From the NCBI RefSeq assembly GCF_002355515.1, contig NZ_AP014809.1, forward strand, positions 2,814,501 to 2,878,500: a stretch of DNA of 64,000 nucleotides, read 5' to 3'. Positions 33,740 through 42,956 of this stretch are shown here, one piece after another. Source of the stretch: Methylorubrum populi (GTDB lineage: Bacteria > Pseudomonadota > Alphaproteobacteria > Rhizobiales > Beijerinckiaceae). Within the stretch, counting starts at the first letter, position 1. Each line of letters begins with the position of its first letter. A program made the translations under genes and the position numbers. The notes under the pieces are model-generated. The model had not been told where the DNA came from, searched no databases, and was given only the letters and a program-made list of their open reading frames with translations.

Positions 33740-34486
33740 ATGTCTTCCCCCGCCCGCACCCTCGTCGTTCGCGCCCGGCCCATCGCCGCCGCCGTTCTCG
33801 TGGCCGCCCTGCTCGGCGCTTGCCGCGCGGATCGCGTCGCCACCACCGGCTCGACCTACCCGATCGATGTCCGCACCCGGCACCCGATCGTGCTGGCGGA
33901 TGCCGATCGCAGCCTCGATATCTTCCCCACCGGGATCGGCCATATCGATCCGCGCCAGCGCGCCGACCTCGAAACCTTCCTCGTGGAATATCGGCGCTAC
34001 GGCCGCGGCCTCCTCGTCGTCGAGGTGCCGCGCGGCGTGTCTCCGGCCCTGGCCGGACCGGTGGCGCATACGGGCGAGTCGATCCGGCGCCTCGCGGCGG
34101 AGATGGGCGTGCCGGCGGGTGGCGTGCGGGTCATCAGCTACCCGATCGCCAACCCGACGCTCGCCTCGCCGGTGCGCCTGAGCTTCCAGCGGATGCAGGC
34201 CAAGGTCGCCGACAAGTGCGGGCTCTGGCCGCGCGACCTCGGCGTCAGCGACCTGCGGGCCGGCTGGTCGAACGAGCCGACCTGGAACCTCGGCTGCGCG
34301 ATGCAGGCGAACGTCGCCGCCCAGGTCGCCGACCCGATCGACCTCGTGCGCGGTCGGCCGGAGGGCCGCATCGACACGATCCGGCGCACGCAGGATATCG
34401 GCCAGCTCCGCGAGGGCAAGGATCCGTCAACCCGTTGGCGTCAAGATGGAAAGGCGAATGTCAGCAGCGACGTGAAGAGCCAGTAG
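33740..34486 (+). CDS. cpaD: Tad pilus lipoprotein CpaD
   Basis: 248 residues. The signal peptide ends in a lipobox (LLGAC), so the mature protein is a lipoprotein. YPIDVRTRHPIVLAD, RQRADLETFLVEYR and GVRVISYP match CpaD, which helps place the secretin. The C-terminal NLGCAMQANVAAQVADPIDLVRG block is well conserved in the family. It lies 125 bp after cpaC with no terminator seen. Confidence 0.93.
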   Translation: MSSPARTLVVRARPIAAAVLVAALLGACRADRVATTGSTYPIDVRTRHPIVLADADRSLDIFPTGIGHIDPRQRADLETFLVEYRRYGRGLLVVEVPRGVSPALAGPVAHTGESIRRLAAEMGVPAGGVRVISYPIANPTLASPVRLSFQRMQAKVADKCGLWPRDLGVSDLRAGWSNEPTWNLGCAMQANVAAQVADPIDLVRGRPEGRIDTIRRTQDIGQLREGKDPSTRWRQDGKANVSSDVKSQ

Positions 34487-34574
34487 CGCCGCCGGCCCCC
34501 CGTCCGCTGCCCGCTCGAACCCTGTCGATCACCGGCCGCGCCCTCCTCGGCACAAGAACCGGAAACCACGCACC

Positions 34575-35819
34575 ATGCCGGACACTCACGAGGCCTCAGA
34601 GCGAACCATCGCCCCGGTCCCTCGCATCACGATCCAGGCCTTCTGCGAGACGCCGGAGACCGCGGCGATGATCGAGGGCACCGCGTCCGATCGGCGGATG
34701 CAGAAGGCCCATGTCAAGGTGCAGATGGGCGGGGGCGCGGCAGCCCTCGAGGCCTACCGGCACGCGCCGACGCCTAATATCATCGTGATCGAGTTCGTGG
34801 GACTGAAGTCGCGGCCGCTCGAATGCCTCGACCAGCTCGCCGAGGTCTGCGACGAGGGCACCAAGGTGCTCGTGATCGGCCACGTCAACGACGTGCTGCT
34901 CTACCGGCAGTTCATCCAGCGCGGGGTGAGCGAGTACCTGATGGCGCCGGTCGAGCCGGTCGATCTGATCGCCGCCATCTCCGATCTGTTCGCGGCGCCG
35001 GGGGCCAAGCCGGTCGGGCGCACCATCGCCGTCTACGGCGCGCGCGGCGGCGTCGGCAGCTCGACCATCGCTCACAACCTCGCCTGGACGGTGGCGCGCG
35101 AGCACGGCACCGCGACCGTGATCGCTGATCTGGACGTCGCCTTCGGCACGGCGGGGCTCAACTTCAATCAGGACCCGCCGCAGGGCATCGCCGAGGCGGT
35201 GTTCGCGCCCGAGCGCCTCGACGCCAACCTCCTCGACCGGCTGCTCTCGAAATGTGCCGACAATCTCAGCCTGCTCTCGGCGCCGGCCACCCTCGATCGC
35301 ACGGTCGACTTGACCGAACCCGCCTTCGATGCGCTCACCGACCTGCTGCGGGCCACCGTGCCCTGCATCGTCCTCGACGTGCCGCATCAATGGAGCGCCT
35401 GGAGCCGTCGCGTGCTGGTCAGCGCCGACGAGATCCTGATCGTGGCCTCACCGGATCTGGCGGGGTTGCGCAACGTGAAGAATCTGCTCGCGCTGCTGCA
35501 CCAGCAGCGTCCCAACGACGCGCGGGCCCGGGTCGTCCTCAATGGTGTCGGCATGCCGAAGCGGCCGGAGATCGCCGCCGCCGAGTTCGCCAAGGCGCTC
35601 GATGTGCCGCTCCAGGCCGTCATCCCGTTCGATCCGGCTCTGTTCGGGACCGCGGCCAACAACGGCCAGATGATCGCCGAGGTGCAGGCCGGTTCGAAGC
35701 CCGCCGAGATCTTCTCCGAATTGGCCGCGACCGTGACCGGCCGGGCCGAGATCCGTCGTGCCAGGGCGAATCTCCTGGAACCGCTGCTCGCCCGGCTGAC
35801 GCGTAAGAAGGCGTCCTGA
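34575..35819 (+). CDS. cpaE: Tad pilus localisation ATPase-like protein CpaE/TadZ
   Basis: 414 residues. The first ~130 form an atypical receiver domain (IIVIEFVGL, EYLMAPVEPVDLIAAI) lacking obvious phosphoacceptor context. The ParA/MinD-type domain follows with a degenerate deviant Walker A (GARGGVGSST), lacking both lysines. ADLDVAFGTAGLNF and IVLDVPHQW are other conserved parts. It places the pilus machine in the cell. The Walker changes suggest weak or no ATPase, as reported for some TadZ proteins. Confidence 0.92.
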   Translation: MPDTHEASERTIAPVPRITIQAFCETPETAAMIEGTASDRRMQKAHVKVQMGGGAAALEAYRHAPTPNIIVIEFVGLKSRPLECLDQLAEVCDEGTKVLVIGHVNDVLLYRQFIQRGVSEYLMAPVEPVDLIAAISDLFAAPGAKPVGRTIAVYGARGGVGSSTIAHNLAWTVAREHGTATVIADLDVAFGTAGLNFNQDPPQGIAEAVFAPERLDANLLDRLLSKCADNLSLLSAPATLDRTVDLTEPAFDALTDLLRATVPCIVLDVPHQWSAWSRRVLVSADEILIVASPDLAGLRNVKNLLALLHQQRPNDARARVVLNGVGMPKRPEIAAAEFAKALDVPLQAVIPFDPALFGTAANNGQMIAEVQAGSKPAEIFSELAATVTGRAEIRRARANLLEPLLARLTRKKAS

Positions 35820-35866
35820 CGGTGGTCCGCGCTCACTCCTCCCAACATTGCTGAAGGCGCGGCGCC

Positions 35867-37315
35867 ATGTTCGGTCGACGCTCCAACGCCGCATCGGCTC
35901 CTGCCCCGGCCACCGCCGCGGCCGGGCCGACGACGGCTGCCCCGCCGGTTCTCCAGCAGGAGGTCGTGCGCGCCCATCCCGAGCCGCCGCGCATCCCAGT
36001 GCCTCAGGCGCCGCTGCCGAAGTCGGAGGACTATTTCCGCACCAAGAGCATGATCTTCGGTGCGCTGATCGAGGCTATCGATCTCGCGCAGCTCGCCCGG
36101 CTTGAGGGCGAGGCCGCGCGCGAGGAGATCCGCGACATCGTCTCCGAGATCATCGGCCTCAAGAACATCGTGCTGTCGATCGCCGAGCAGGAGGAGCTGC
36201 TCGACGACATCTGCAACGACGTACTCGGCTACGGCCCGCTGGAGCCGCTGCTCGCCCGCGACGACATCGCCGACGTGATGGTGAACGGCGCCGATCGCAC
36301 CTTCATCGAGGTCGCCGGCAAGATCCAGCTCACCTCGGTGCGCTTCCGCGACAACCAGCAGCTGATGAATATCTGCCAGCGGATCGTCAGCCAGGTCGGC
36401 CGGCGCGTGGACGAATCCTCGCCGATCTGCGACGCGCGTCTGCCCGACGGCTCCCGCGTCAACGTCATCGCCCCGCCGCTCGCCATCGACGGGCCGGCGC
36501 TGACCATCCGTAAGTTCAAGAAGGACAAGCTCACCCTCGACCAGCTCGTGCGCTTCGGAGCGATCTCGCCCGAGGGCGCGAAGATCCTGCAGATCATCGG
36601 TAAGGTGCGCTGCAACGTCGTGATCTCGGGCGGCACCGGCTCGGGCAAGACGACCCTGCTCAACTGCCTCACCGCCTTCATCGAGCACGACGAGCGCGTC
36701 ATCACCTGCGAGGACGCCGCCGAGCTGCAACTGCAGCAGCCGCACGTGGTGCGCCTCGAGACCCGCCCGCCGAACCTGGAGGGGCAGGGGCAGGTCACCA
36801 TGCGCGATCTCGTCAAGAACTGCCTGCGCATGCGCCCCGAGCGCATCATCGTCGGCGAGGTGCGCGGACCGGAAGCCTTCGACCTGCTACAGGCGATGAA
36901 CACGGGCCACGACGGCTCGATGGGCACGCTCCACGCCAACTCCCCGCGCGAATGCCTCGCGCGTATCGAGTCGATGATCACTATGGGCGGCTTCTCGCTG
37001 CCCTCGCGGACCCTCCGCGAGATGATCACCGGCTCGGTCGACGTGATCATCCAGGCCATGCGCATGCGCGACGGTTCCCGCCGCATCACGCACATCACCG
37101 AGGTGATGGGGATGGAGGGCGACGTCATCATCACTCAGGATCTGTTCGTCTACGACGTGCTGGGCGAGGATGCGAACGGGCGCCTGATCGGCCGTCACCG
37201 CTCGACCGGAATCGGCCGTCCGCGCTTCTGGGAGCGGGCGCGATACTACGGCGAGGAGCGGGCGCTGGCGGCCGCCCTCGACGCCGCCGCCGATACCGTG
37301 GAGCAGCCCCTGTGA
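35867..37315 (+). CDS. cpaF: Tad pilus secretion ATPase CpaF/TadA
   Basis: 482 residues. A Pro/Ala-rich N-terminal linker precedes the ATPase: Walker A SGGTGSGKTTLLN, Asp box EDAAELQLQQPHVVRLE, Walker B PERIIVGEVRGPEAFDLL, and His box GHDGSMGTLHANSP. It powers assembly and secretion of the Flp pilus at the inner membrane. The tadB start overlaps its stop by 4 bp (GTGA). Confidence 0.96.
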   Translation: MFGRRSNAASAPAPATAAAGPTTAAPPVLQQEVVRAHPEPPRIPVPQAPLPKSEDYFRTKSMIFGALIEAIDLAQLARLEGEAAREEIRDIVSEIIGLKNIVLSIAEQEELLDDICNDVLGYGPLEPLLARDDIADVMVNGADRTFIEVAGKIQLTSVRFRDNQQLMNICQRIVSQVGRRVDESSPICDARLPDGSRVNVIAPPLAIDGPALTIRKFKKDKLTLDQLVRFGAISPEGAKILQIIGKVRCNVVISGGTGSGKTTLLNCLTAFIEHDERVITCEDAAELQLQQPHVVRLETRPPNLEGQGQVTMRDLVKNCLRMRPERIIVGEVRGPEAFDLLQAMNTGHDGSMGTLHANSPRECLARIESMITMGGFSLPSRTLREMITGSVDVIIQAMRMRDGSRRITHITEVMGMEGDVIITQDLFVYDVLGEDANGRLIGRHRSTGIGRPRFWERARYYGEERALAAALDAAADTVEQPL

Positions 37316-38283
37316 GCGCGCTCAACGCTCCCCTCGCGGCCGGCCTCGTGGCGGTCGCGGCCGGCGCGCTCGCCTACGTCTTCCTGTTGCCGGCGCTCTC
37401 GGGCGAGCGGCGGGCCGAGCAGCGGCGCAAGGCGCTGGGTCAGCCGCGCACGACGCTCGCCGAGCGCGGTGCCGCTGCCAACCGCCGCGAACAGGTCGCC
37501 AAGAGCCTCAAGGAGCTTGAGGCCAAGAAGGACAAGACCAAGGTTACCCTGGAGCTGCGCATCGCCCGCGCCGGTCTCGATTGGAGCCGTCAGAAATACT
37601 ACGTCGTCTCCGGGATCATGGCGGCCGTGCTCGCCCTCGTCGCCGTGCTCGTCTCCCAAAACGTGGTCGTTGGTCTGCTCGCCCTCTTCGCGGGTGGGTT
37701 CGGCCTGCCCGCGTGGATGCTCAAGTGGCGGCAGAAGCGGCGCGTCGCGGCCTTCGTCGAGGAACTGCCCAACGCCATGGACGTGGTGGTGCGCGGCCTG
37801 CGCTCCGGCATTCCCTTGGGCGATTGTCTGCGCATGATTTCGCGTGAAGCGAAGGAGCCGCTGCGCAGCGAGTTCCGGGTGGCGATCGAGGCACAGGCGC
37901 TCGGCCTGCCGATGGCGGACGCGATCCTGCGCATGTACGAGCGGGTGCCCGTGACCGAGGTGAACTTCTTCTCGATCGTGATCGGCATCCAGCAGAAGGC
38001 CGGCGGCAACCTTTCCGAGGCACTCAGCAACCTGTCGCGGGTGCTGCGCGAGCGCAAGAAGATGGCCGGCAAGATCGATGCGATGAGCATGGAGGCCAAG
38101 GTCTCGGCGGGGATCATCGGTGCTCTGCCATTCCTCATCGGCGGCGGCACCTATCTCTCGAGTCCGGACTACACGTCGCTGCTGTGGACGACCTCGGTCG
38201 GTAAGATCGCCCTGGTGATATCCGGTCTGTGGATGCTCGCGGGGGTCCTGGTGATGAAGAAGATGATCAGTTTCGACGTCTGA
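37312..38283 (+). CDS. tadB: Tad pilus inner-membrane platform protein TadB
   Basis: 323 residues with a GTG start overlapping cpaF. N-terminal TM, then a cytoplasmic GspF/T2SSF domain (FVEELPNAMDVVVRGLRSGIPLGDCL, FFSIVIGIQQKAGGNLSEAL, MSMEAKVSAGIIGALPF) and C-terminal TM helices. It forms the inner-membrane platform with TadC. Confidence 0.94.
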   Translation: MSALNAPLAAGLVAVAAGALAYVFLLPALSGERRAEQRRKALGQPRTTLAERGAAANRREQVAKSLKELEAKKDKTKVTLELRIARAGLDWSRQKYYVVSGIMAAVLALVAVLVSQNVVVGLLALFAGGFGLPAWMLKWRQKRRVAAFVEELPNAMDVVVRGLRSGIPLGDCLRMISREAKEPLRSEFRVAIEAQALGLPMADAILRMYERVPVTEVNFFSIVIGIQQKAGGNLSEALSNLSRVLRERKKMAGKIDAMSMEAKVSAGIIGALPFLIGGGTYLSSPDYTSLLWTTSVGKIALVISGLWMLAGVLVMKKMISFDV

Positions 38284-38388
38284 TCCGGCTCTGCGACCGG
38301 GAGCCGAACGCCCCGCTCCGAGGGGCCATGTCGAGGGGAACGGGGCAGCGCGAGCCGCGCCGCGAGGGATGAGCTGGACCGGACTGAC

Positions 38389-39360
38389 ATGCTGGATGAC
38401 TTTGTCAACACGGCGTTGGCCCCGCGCACCGTCGCCGCGGTGCTGACCGGCATTGCCGCGGCGGCCACGGTCTTCACCCTGGTTCAACCTCTGCTCGAAG
38501 GCGACCAGCTCGCCAAGCGGATGAAGCTCGTCAGCGACGAGCGCGAGCAGATCCGGCAGCGCGAGCGCGAGCGGCTCAACAGCCGCGCAAGCCTGCGCGT
38601 CGAGCCGAAGGCCTACATGAAGCGGGTGGTCGAGCAGTTCAATCTCAACCGCTGGCTCGGCACGGAGACCGCCAAGGCGAAGCTGGTTCAGGCCGGTTAC
38701 CGGGGTGCCGGCGCCGAGACCGCCTTTCTGTTCTTCCGCCTCGTGATGCCGATCGTCCTCACGGCCGTCGCCCTGTTCTACCTGTTCGTGCTGGAGGTGC
38801 TCGATCAGCCCCTCGCGATCCGGGCCGGCCTCGTCCTGGCCGCCGGCTTCATCGGCCTGAAGCTGCCGGAGGTGTACCTGTCGAACATCACCACCAAGCG
38901 GCAGGCGGAAATCCGCCGCGCCTGGCCCGACGCCCTCGACCTGTGCCTGATCTGCGTCGAATCCGGCATGTCGGTCGAGAACGCCTTCCGGCGCGTCAGC
39001 CTGGAGATCGCGAGCCAGTCGACCGTGCTCGCCGAGGAACTGGCGCTCCTGACCGCCGAGCTGTCCTTTCTCCCCGAGCGGCGCGTGGCGTACGAGAATC
39101 TCGCCCTGCGAACGGGTCTCGAGATCGTCAAGTCGCTCACCACGGCGCTGATGCAGGCCGAGCGCTACGGCACGCCGGTGGGTCAGGCGTTGCGCGTGCT
39201 GGCGCAGGAGAGCCGGGACTTCCGCATGACCGAGGCCGAGAAGAAGGCGGCTGCGCTGCCTCCGAAGCTGACCGTGCCGATGATCCTGTTCTTCCTGCCG
39301 GTCCTCTTCGTGGTGCTCCTGACGCCCGCCGGGATCCAGGCCTACGCGCTGATGAAGTGA
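38389..39360 (+). CDS. tadC: Tad pilus inner-membrane platform protein TadC
   Basis: 323 residues. It shares the GspF-type layout with TadB: hydrophobic N-terminus, YRGAGAETAFLFFRLVMPIVL, then AWPDALDLCLICVESGMSVENAF, TAELSFLPERRVAYENLALRTG and a final TM (FFLPVLFVVLLTPAG). It is the last Tad gene here; tadD and the pseudopilin genes are not adjacent. Confidence 0.94.
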   Translation: MLDDFVNTALAPRTVAAVLTGIAAAATVFTLVQPLLEGDQLAKRMKLVSDEREQIRQRERERLNSRASLRVEPKAYMKRVVEQFNLNRWLGTETAKAKLVQAGYRGAGAETAFLFFRLVMPIVLTAVALFYLFVLEVLDQPLAIRAGLVLAAGFIGLKLPEVYLSNITTKRQAEIRRAWPDALDLCLICVESGMSVENAFRRVSLEIASQSTVLAEELALLTAELSFLPERRVAYENLALRTGLEIVKSLTTALMQAERYGTPVGQALRVLAQESRDFRMTEAEKKAAALPPKLTVPMILFFLPVLFVVLLTPAGIQAYALMK

Positions 39361-39459
39361 GGCGGCTTCCGGGTGGATGGCCTTCGAGATCATCACCGGA
39401 TGCGCTCGGCCGTTCGATGATGTAGCCACGCGCGGAGTTCTCCCGCGGTGCGGCATCCC

Positions 39460-40458
39460 ATGGCTCTGCTTTCTCTCGACGACCTCGCTCCCGGCCAGGA
39501 GTTCACGGCCGGTCCGATCACGGTGAGCCGGGACGAACTCGTCGCCTTTGCGCGGGTCTACGATCCCCAGCCCTTTCATCTCGACGAGGAGGCCGCCAAG
39601 GGCACTTTCGTCGGCACCCTGATCGGCTCCGGATGGCAGACGGCGGCTTTGGGCATGCGGCTGTTCGCGCAGGCGCTGATCTCGCACTCGACCTCGATGG
39701 GCTCGCCGGGCATCGCCGCCCTGCGCTGGCTCAGGCCCGTCCTGCCGGGGGATGCCCTGAGCGCCGTCATCCGCGTCGAGGAGGTCCGCCCGTCATCCTC
39801 GAAGCCCGACCGCGGCATGGCGCGGCTCGCGATGACGCTGACGAACGGGCGCGGCGAGGCGGTGATGACGCAGGCCTTCGCGGTCCTGTTCGCGCGCGCC
39901 GGGGCCGTGCCCGCCCCGCGTCCGGTCGACCTCGCGACGGAGCGCGGACCCGTGACGGAGCCGGACGACGCGGTGCCGCTGCCTTACCTCGCCGACGCCG
40001 AGCTCGGCCTGGCCCGCGACCTCGGTGCCCACCGCTTCGAGGCGGACGACATCATCGCCTTCGCACGGGCCTACGATCCGCAGGTCTTCCATCTCGACGC
40101 ACAGGCCGCGCGGGCCACGCATTTCGGCGCGCTCTGCGCCTCGGGCTGGCAGACCGCCGCGGTCTGGATGAAGCGGCTCAACGCCACCTTCGCCCGCGAC
40201 ATCGCGTTGACCGCCCGCTCCGGCCCGGTGCCGCAACTCGGCCCCTCGCCGGGCTTCAAGGACCTGAAATGGCTGCGGCCGGTCTATGCCGGCGACACCA
40301 TCCGCTACGCCAGCACGCTGATCGACCGGCGCGCCTCCGCCTCGCGGCCGGGCTGGGGCATCGCCACGCACCGCAACACCGCCGAGAACCAGCGCGGCGA
40401 GCCGGTCTTCGAATTCACAGGCACGGTGTTCTGGCAGTGGGAGCCCTCGGCCGCATGA
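39460..40458 (+). CDS. Tandem MaoC-like hot-dog domain protein
   Basis: 332 residues made of two similar hot-dog domains. The first (~1-155) has FARVYDPQPFHLDEEAA, SGWQTAALGMRL; the second (~180-332) has FARAYDPQVFHLDAQAA, SGWQTAAVWMKR and LKWLRPVYAGDTI. Both carry the Asp/His dyad region of (R)-specific enoyl-CoA hydratases. It probably hydrates enoyl-CoA or acts on a related acyl-CoA; the fused duplication resembles eukaryotic hydratase-2. The following transporter overlaps by 4 bp. ATG 39460 is chosen; a GTG at 39448 is in frame. Confidence 0.85.
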   Translation: MALLSLDDLAPGQEFTAGPITVSRDELVAFARVYDPQPFHLDEEAAKGTFVGTLIGSGWQTAALGMRLFAQALISHSTSMGSPGIAALRWLRPVLPGDALSAVIRVEEVRPSSSKPDRGMARLAMTLTNGRGEAVMTQAFAVLFARAGAVPAPRPVDLATERGPVTEPDDAVPLPYLADAELGLARDLGAHRFEADDIIAFARAYDPQVFHLDAQAARATHFGALCASGWQTAAVWMKRLNATFARDIALTARSGPVPQLGPSPGFKDLKWLRPVYAGDTIRYASTLIDRRASASRPGWGIATHRNTAENQRGEPVFEFTGTVFWQWEPSAA

Positions 40459-41717
40459 GCGCCCCGTCCGCCCGCCGGATCCTGGTCGCGAGCTTCGTCG
40501 GCACCGCGATCGAGTTCTACGACTTCTACATCTACGCCACCGCCGCCGCCCTGGTGATCGGGCCGATCTTCTTTCCCCAGGGCGAACCCGGCGTTCAGAC
40601 GCTTCAGGCGTTTGCGACCTTCGCCATCGCCTTCCTCGCCCGGCCGATCGGGGCGGCGGCCTTCGGCCATTTCGGCGACCGGATCGGCCGCAAGGCGACC
40701 CTGGTCGCCTCGCTGATGATCATGGGCCTGTCCACGGTGCTGATCGGTTGCCTGCCGGGCTATGCCAGCATCGGCTGGTGGGCGCCGGCCCTGCTCTGCC
40801 TGCTGCGCTTCGGCCAGGGGGTCGGTTTCGGCGGCGAATGGGGCGGGGCGGCCCTGCTCGCGGTGGAGAACGCGCCGCCGGGGCGCCGCGCACTCTACGG
40901 CATCTTCCCGCAACTCGGCGCGCCGATCGGCTTCATCGCCGCCAATCTCCTCTTCCTCGGGCTCAGCGTGGCATTGAGCCCGGCGGATTTCGAGGCTTGG
41001 GGCTGGCGGCTTCCGTTCCTGGCCTCGGCCGCCCTCGTCGGCGTCGGGCTCTATGTCCGCCTCAAGCTCACCGAGACGCCGGCCTTCCGCGCCGCCCTCG
41101 AACAGGCCCCGCCGGAGCGGGTGCCGCTGGCCACGATCTTCTCCGCACATCTGCGCGCAACGCTGCTCGGCACGCTGGCGATGGTGGCGGCCTACGCCGT
41201 CTTCTACCTCTCGACGGTGTTCGCCCTGAGCTACGGCACCGGCACGCTCGGTTACGCGCGCAAGACCTTCCTGCTGTTCGAGTGCGTGGCAATCCTGTTC
41301 ATGGCGCTGGCGATCCCCCTTTCGGGCTGGTCCGCCGACCGGTTCGGCCGCAAGCCCGTGATGGTCTCGGGTCTTGCCGTGACGGGCGCGCTCGGCGCCG
41401 TTCTCGGGCCGATGCTCAGCAGCGGCGATCCCGCCCTGGTCCTCGGTTTCCTCTGCCTCGCTCTCTTCGCCATGGGCTGGATCTTCGGGCCGATGGGCGC
41501 GCTCCTGCCCGAACTCTTCCCGACCCGGGTGCGCTACACCGGCGCCTCCGTCACCTACAATCTCGCCGGCATCGTCGGCGCGTCGGGTGCGCCCTTCGCC
41601 GCGCAGTGGCTCGCCAATTGGGGCGGCATCGGCCTCGTCGGCCTCTACCTCGCAGCCGCGGCGGGGATCAGCCTCGCCGCCATCGCCCTCATGCCGGAGA
41701 CCGGTCGCGACGCCTGA
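40455..41717 (+). CDS. MFS transporter, metabolite:H+ symporter (MHS) type
   Basis: 420 residues, 12 TM helices. FVGTAIEFYDFYIYATAAALVIG at the N-terminus, FGHFGDRIGRK between TM2 and TM3, GFGGEWGGAALLAVENAP, and FGRKPVMVSG are characteristic of the ProP/ShiA/KgtP group, which import organic acids, shikimate or osmolytes with protons. Overlap with the MaoC-like gene (ATGA) suggests uptake of a substrate later handled as a CoA thioester. Confidence 0.9.
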   Translation: MSAPSARRILVASFVGTAIEFYDFYIYATAAALVIGPIFFPQGEPGVQTLQAFATFAIAFLARPIGAAAFGHFGDRIGRKATLVASLMIMGLSTVLIGCLPGYASIGWWAPALLCLLRFGQGVGFGGEWGGAALLAVENAPPGRRALYGIFPQLGAPIGFIAANLLFLGLSVALSPADFEAWGWRLPFLASAALVGVGLYVRLKLTETPAFRAALEQAPPERVPLATIFSAHLRATLLGTLAMVAAYAVFYLSTVFALSYGTGTLGYARKTFLLFECVAILFMALAIPLSGWSADRFGRKPVMVSGLAVTGALGAVLGPMLSSGDPALVLGFLCLALFAMGWIFGPMGALLPELFPTRVRYTGASVTYNLAGIVGASGAPFAAQWLANWGGIGLVGLYLAAAAGISLAAIALMPETGRDA

Positions 41718-41767
41718 AGCCGAGGGGCGCTCGATTCTCGACGGGCGGTCATGCTTACGGCGAATGG

Positions 41768-41796
41768 ATTGCGCACGATTTAGATTGCGCACAATT
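41768..41796 (+). promoter_or_regulatory. Tandem OhrR-type operator boxes upstream of ohr
   Basis: Two nearly identical inverted repeats ATTGCGCACGATT (41768-41780) and ATTGCGCACAATT (41784-41796), centre-to-centre 16 bp, match the OhrR operator form ATTGNGCACAATT. They lie 70-100 bp upstream of ohr. OhrR (MarR family) represses ohr until oxidised by organic peroxides. The ohrR gene is not in the window. Confidence 0.7.
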
Positions 41797-41867
41797 CAGT
41801 TTGCCGGTAATCACAGCCCGAGCCGAGCGGATCGGCCTCGTTCAACCCTGATCACGAGGACAGACCC

Positions 41868-42293
41868 ATGACCGTCGATGTGAAGTACCGCACCACCGCC
41901 TCCGCCACCGGCGGCCGCGACGGCTCCGCCCGCACCGAGGACGGCAGCTTCCAGGTCCAGCTCTCGACCCCGAAGGAACTCGGCGGCGCCGGCGGCCCGG
42001 GTGCCAACCCCGAGCAGCTCTTCGCGGCGGGTTACTCCGCCTGCTTCATCGGCGCCCTGAAGGTCGCCGGCGGCCAGCTCAAGCTGAAGGTTCCGGCCGA
42101 GACGACCGTCACTGCGAATGTCGGCATCGGCCCGCGCTCCGAGGGCGGCTTCGGCATCACCGCCGACCTCAAGGTCAGCCTGCCGGGCCTCGACCGTGCG
42201 GACGCCGAGCGCCTCGTCGAGGCCGCCCACCAGATCTGCCCGTATTCCAACGCGACGCGCGGCAACGTCGATGTCGGGCTGACGGTGGCCTGA
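41868..42293 (+). CDS. ohr: Organic hydroperoxide resistance protein Ohr
   Basis: 141 residues, the standard length. The two catalytic cysteines lie in YSACFIGAL and HQICPYSNATRGNV, and the conserved Arg and Glu of the active site fit ATGGRDG and NPEQLFAAGYSA. It is a thiol peroxidase of fatty-acid and other organic peroxides, using lipoylated proteins as reductant. Upstream OhrR-type boxes indicate peroxide-inducible control. Confidence 0.95.
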   Translation: MTVDVKYRTTASATGGRDGSARTEDGSFQVQLSTPKELGGAGGPGANPEQLFAAGYSACFIGALKVAGGQLKLKVPAETTVTANVGIGPRSEGGFGITADLKVSLPGLDRADAERLVEAAHQICPYSNATRGNVDVGLTVA

Positions 42294-42314
42294 CCCTCAC
42301 GCTCCCGCCTCATG

Positions 42315-42340
42315 CGCCCTCGGCTTCATCGCCGGGGGCG
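42315..42340 (+). terminator. Hairpin between convergent ohr and CoA-binding gene
   Basis: A 10-bp stem (CGCCCTCGGC with GCCGGGGGCG, one G-U) and a TTCATC loop, 22 bp after ohr. A weak CTCGTTTC follows. It may serve both convergent genes. Confidence 0.55.
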
Positions 42341-42348
42341 GCCTCGTT

Positions 42349-42930
42349 TCAAGGTCCCTCGATCGTCCGCTTCTGCACCCCGCCCCGCGCCATCTGAGGC
42401 TTCTTCGCGCTGAGGATGCGGGAGTTCACACCGGTCCAGCCGATCTCGCCGGAGAGCCGGCCGTACTCGATCTTCGGGCAGCGGTTCATGATCACCGTCA
42501 CGCCCGCGGCCTCGGCCCGCGAAGCGGCCGCGTCGTCGCGCACGCCGAGTTGCATCCAGATCACCTTCGGCGGCACCGGCAGCGCCAGCGCCTCATCGAC
42601 CAAAGGGCCCGCCGCGGCGGAATTGCGGAAGATCTCGACCATGTCGACCGGCCCGGTCAGGTCGGACAGCCGCGCGATCACCGGGCGGCCGAGCAGGGTC
42701 TGACCCGCCAGTCCCGGATTGACCGGCGTCACCGTGTAGCCGCGCTCACTCAGATATTTGAAGACGATGTAGCTCGGCCGCGCCGGGTTGGCCGAGGCAC
42801 CGACAAGGGCGATCGAGCGCGTCGCCTTGAGCACGGCGCGGATCTGCGCATCGGGGTAGCGGTCGTGCCGGGTGGCGATGCCTTCGGGCGCGGTGTCGAT
42901 CGTCGGGATCATGCCGCTCTTGTCCGCCAT
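42349..42930 (-). CDS. CoA-binding domain protein
   Basis: 193 residues. ATRSIALVGASANPARPSYIVFKYL is the Rossmann nucleotide-binding start of the CoA_binding_2 family. PVNPGLAGQTLLGRPVI, VDMVEIFRN, WMQLGVRDDAAASRAEAAGV and MNRCPKIEYGRL complete it. The family consists of stand-alone relatives of the succinyl-CoA synthetase alpha domain; function is unknown. It diverges from the thioesterase gene. Confidence 0.88.
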   Translation of the reverse strand: MADKSGMIPTIDTAPEGIATRHDRYPDAQIRAVLKATRSIALVGASANPARPSYIVFKYLSERGYTVTPVNPGLAGQTLLGRPVIARLSDLTGPVDMVEIFRNSAAAGPLVDEALALPVPPKVIWMQLGVRDDAAASRAEAAGVTVIMNRCPKIEYGRLSGEIGWTGVNSRILSAKKPQMARGGVQKRTIEGP

Positions 42931-42956
42931 GCGCTGACATGCTGCAAGGCTCAGTC

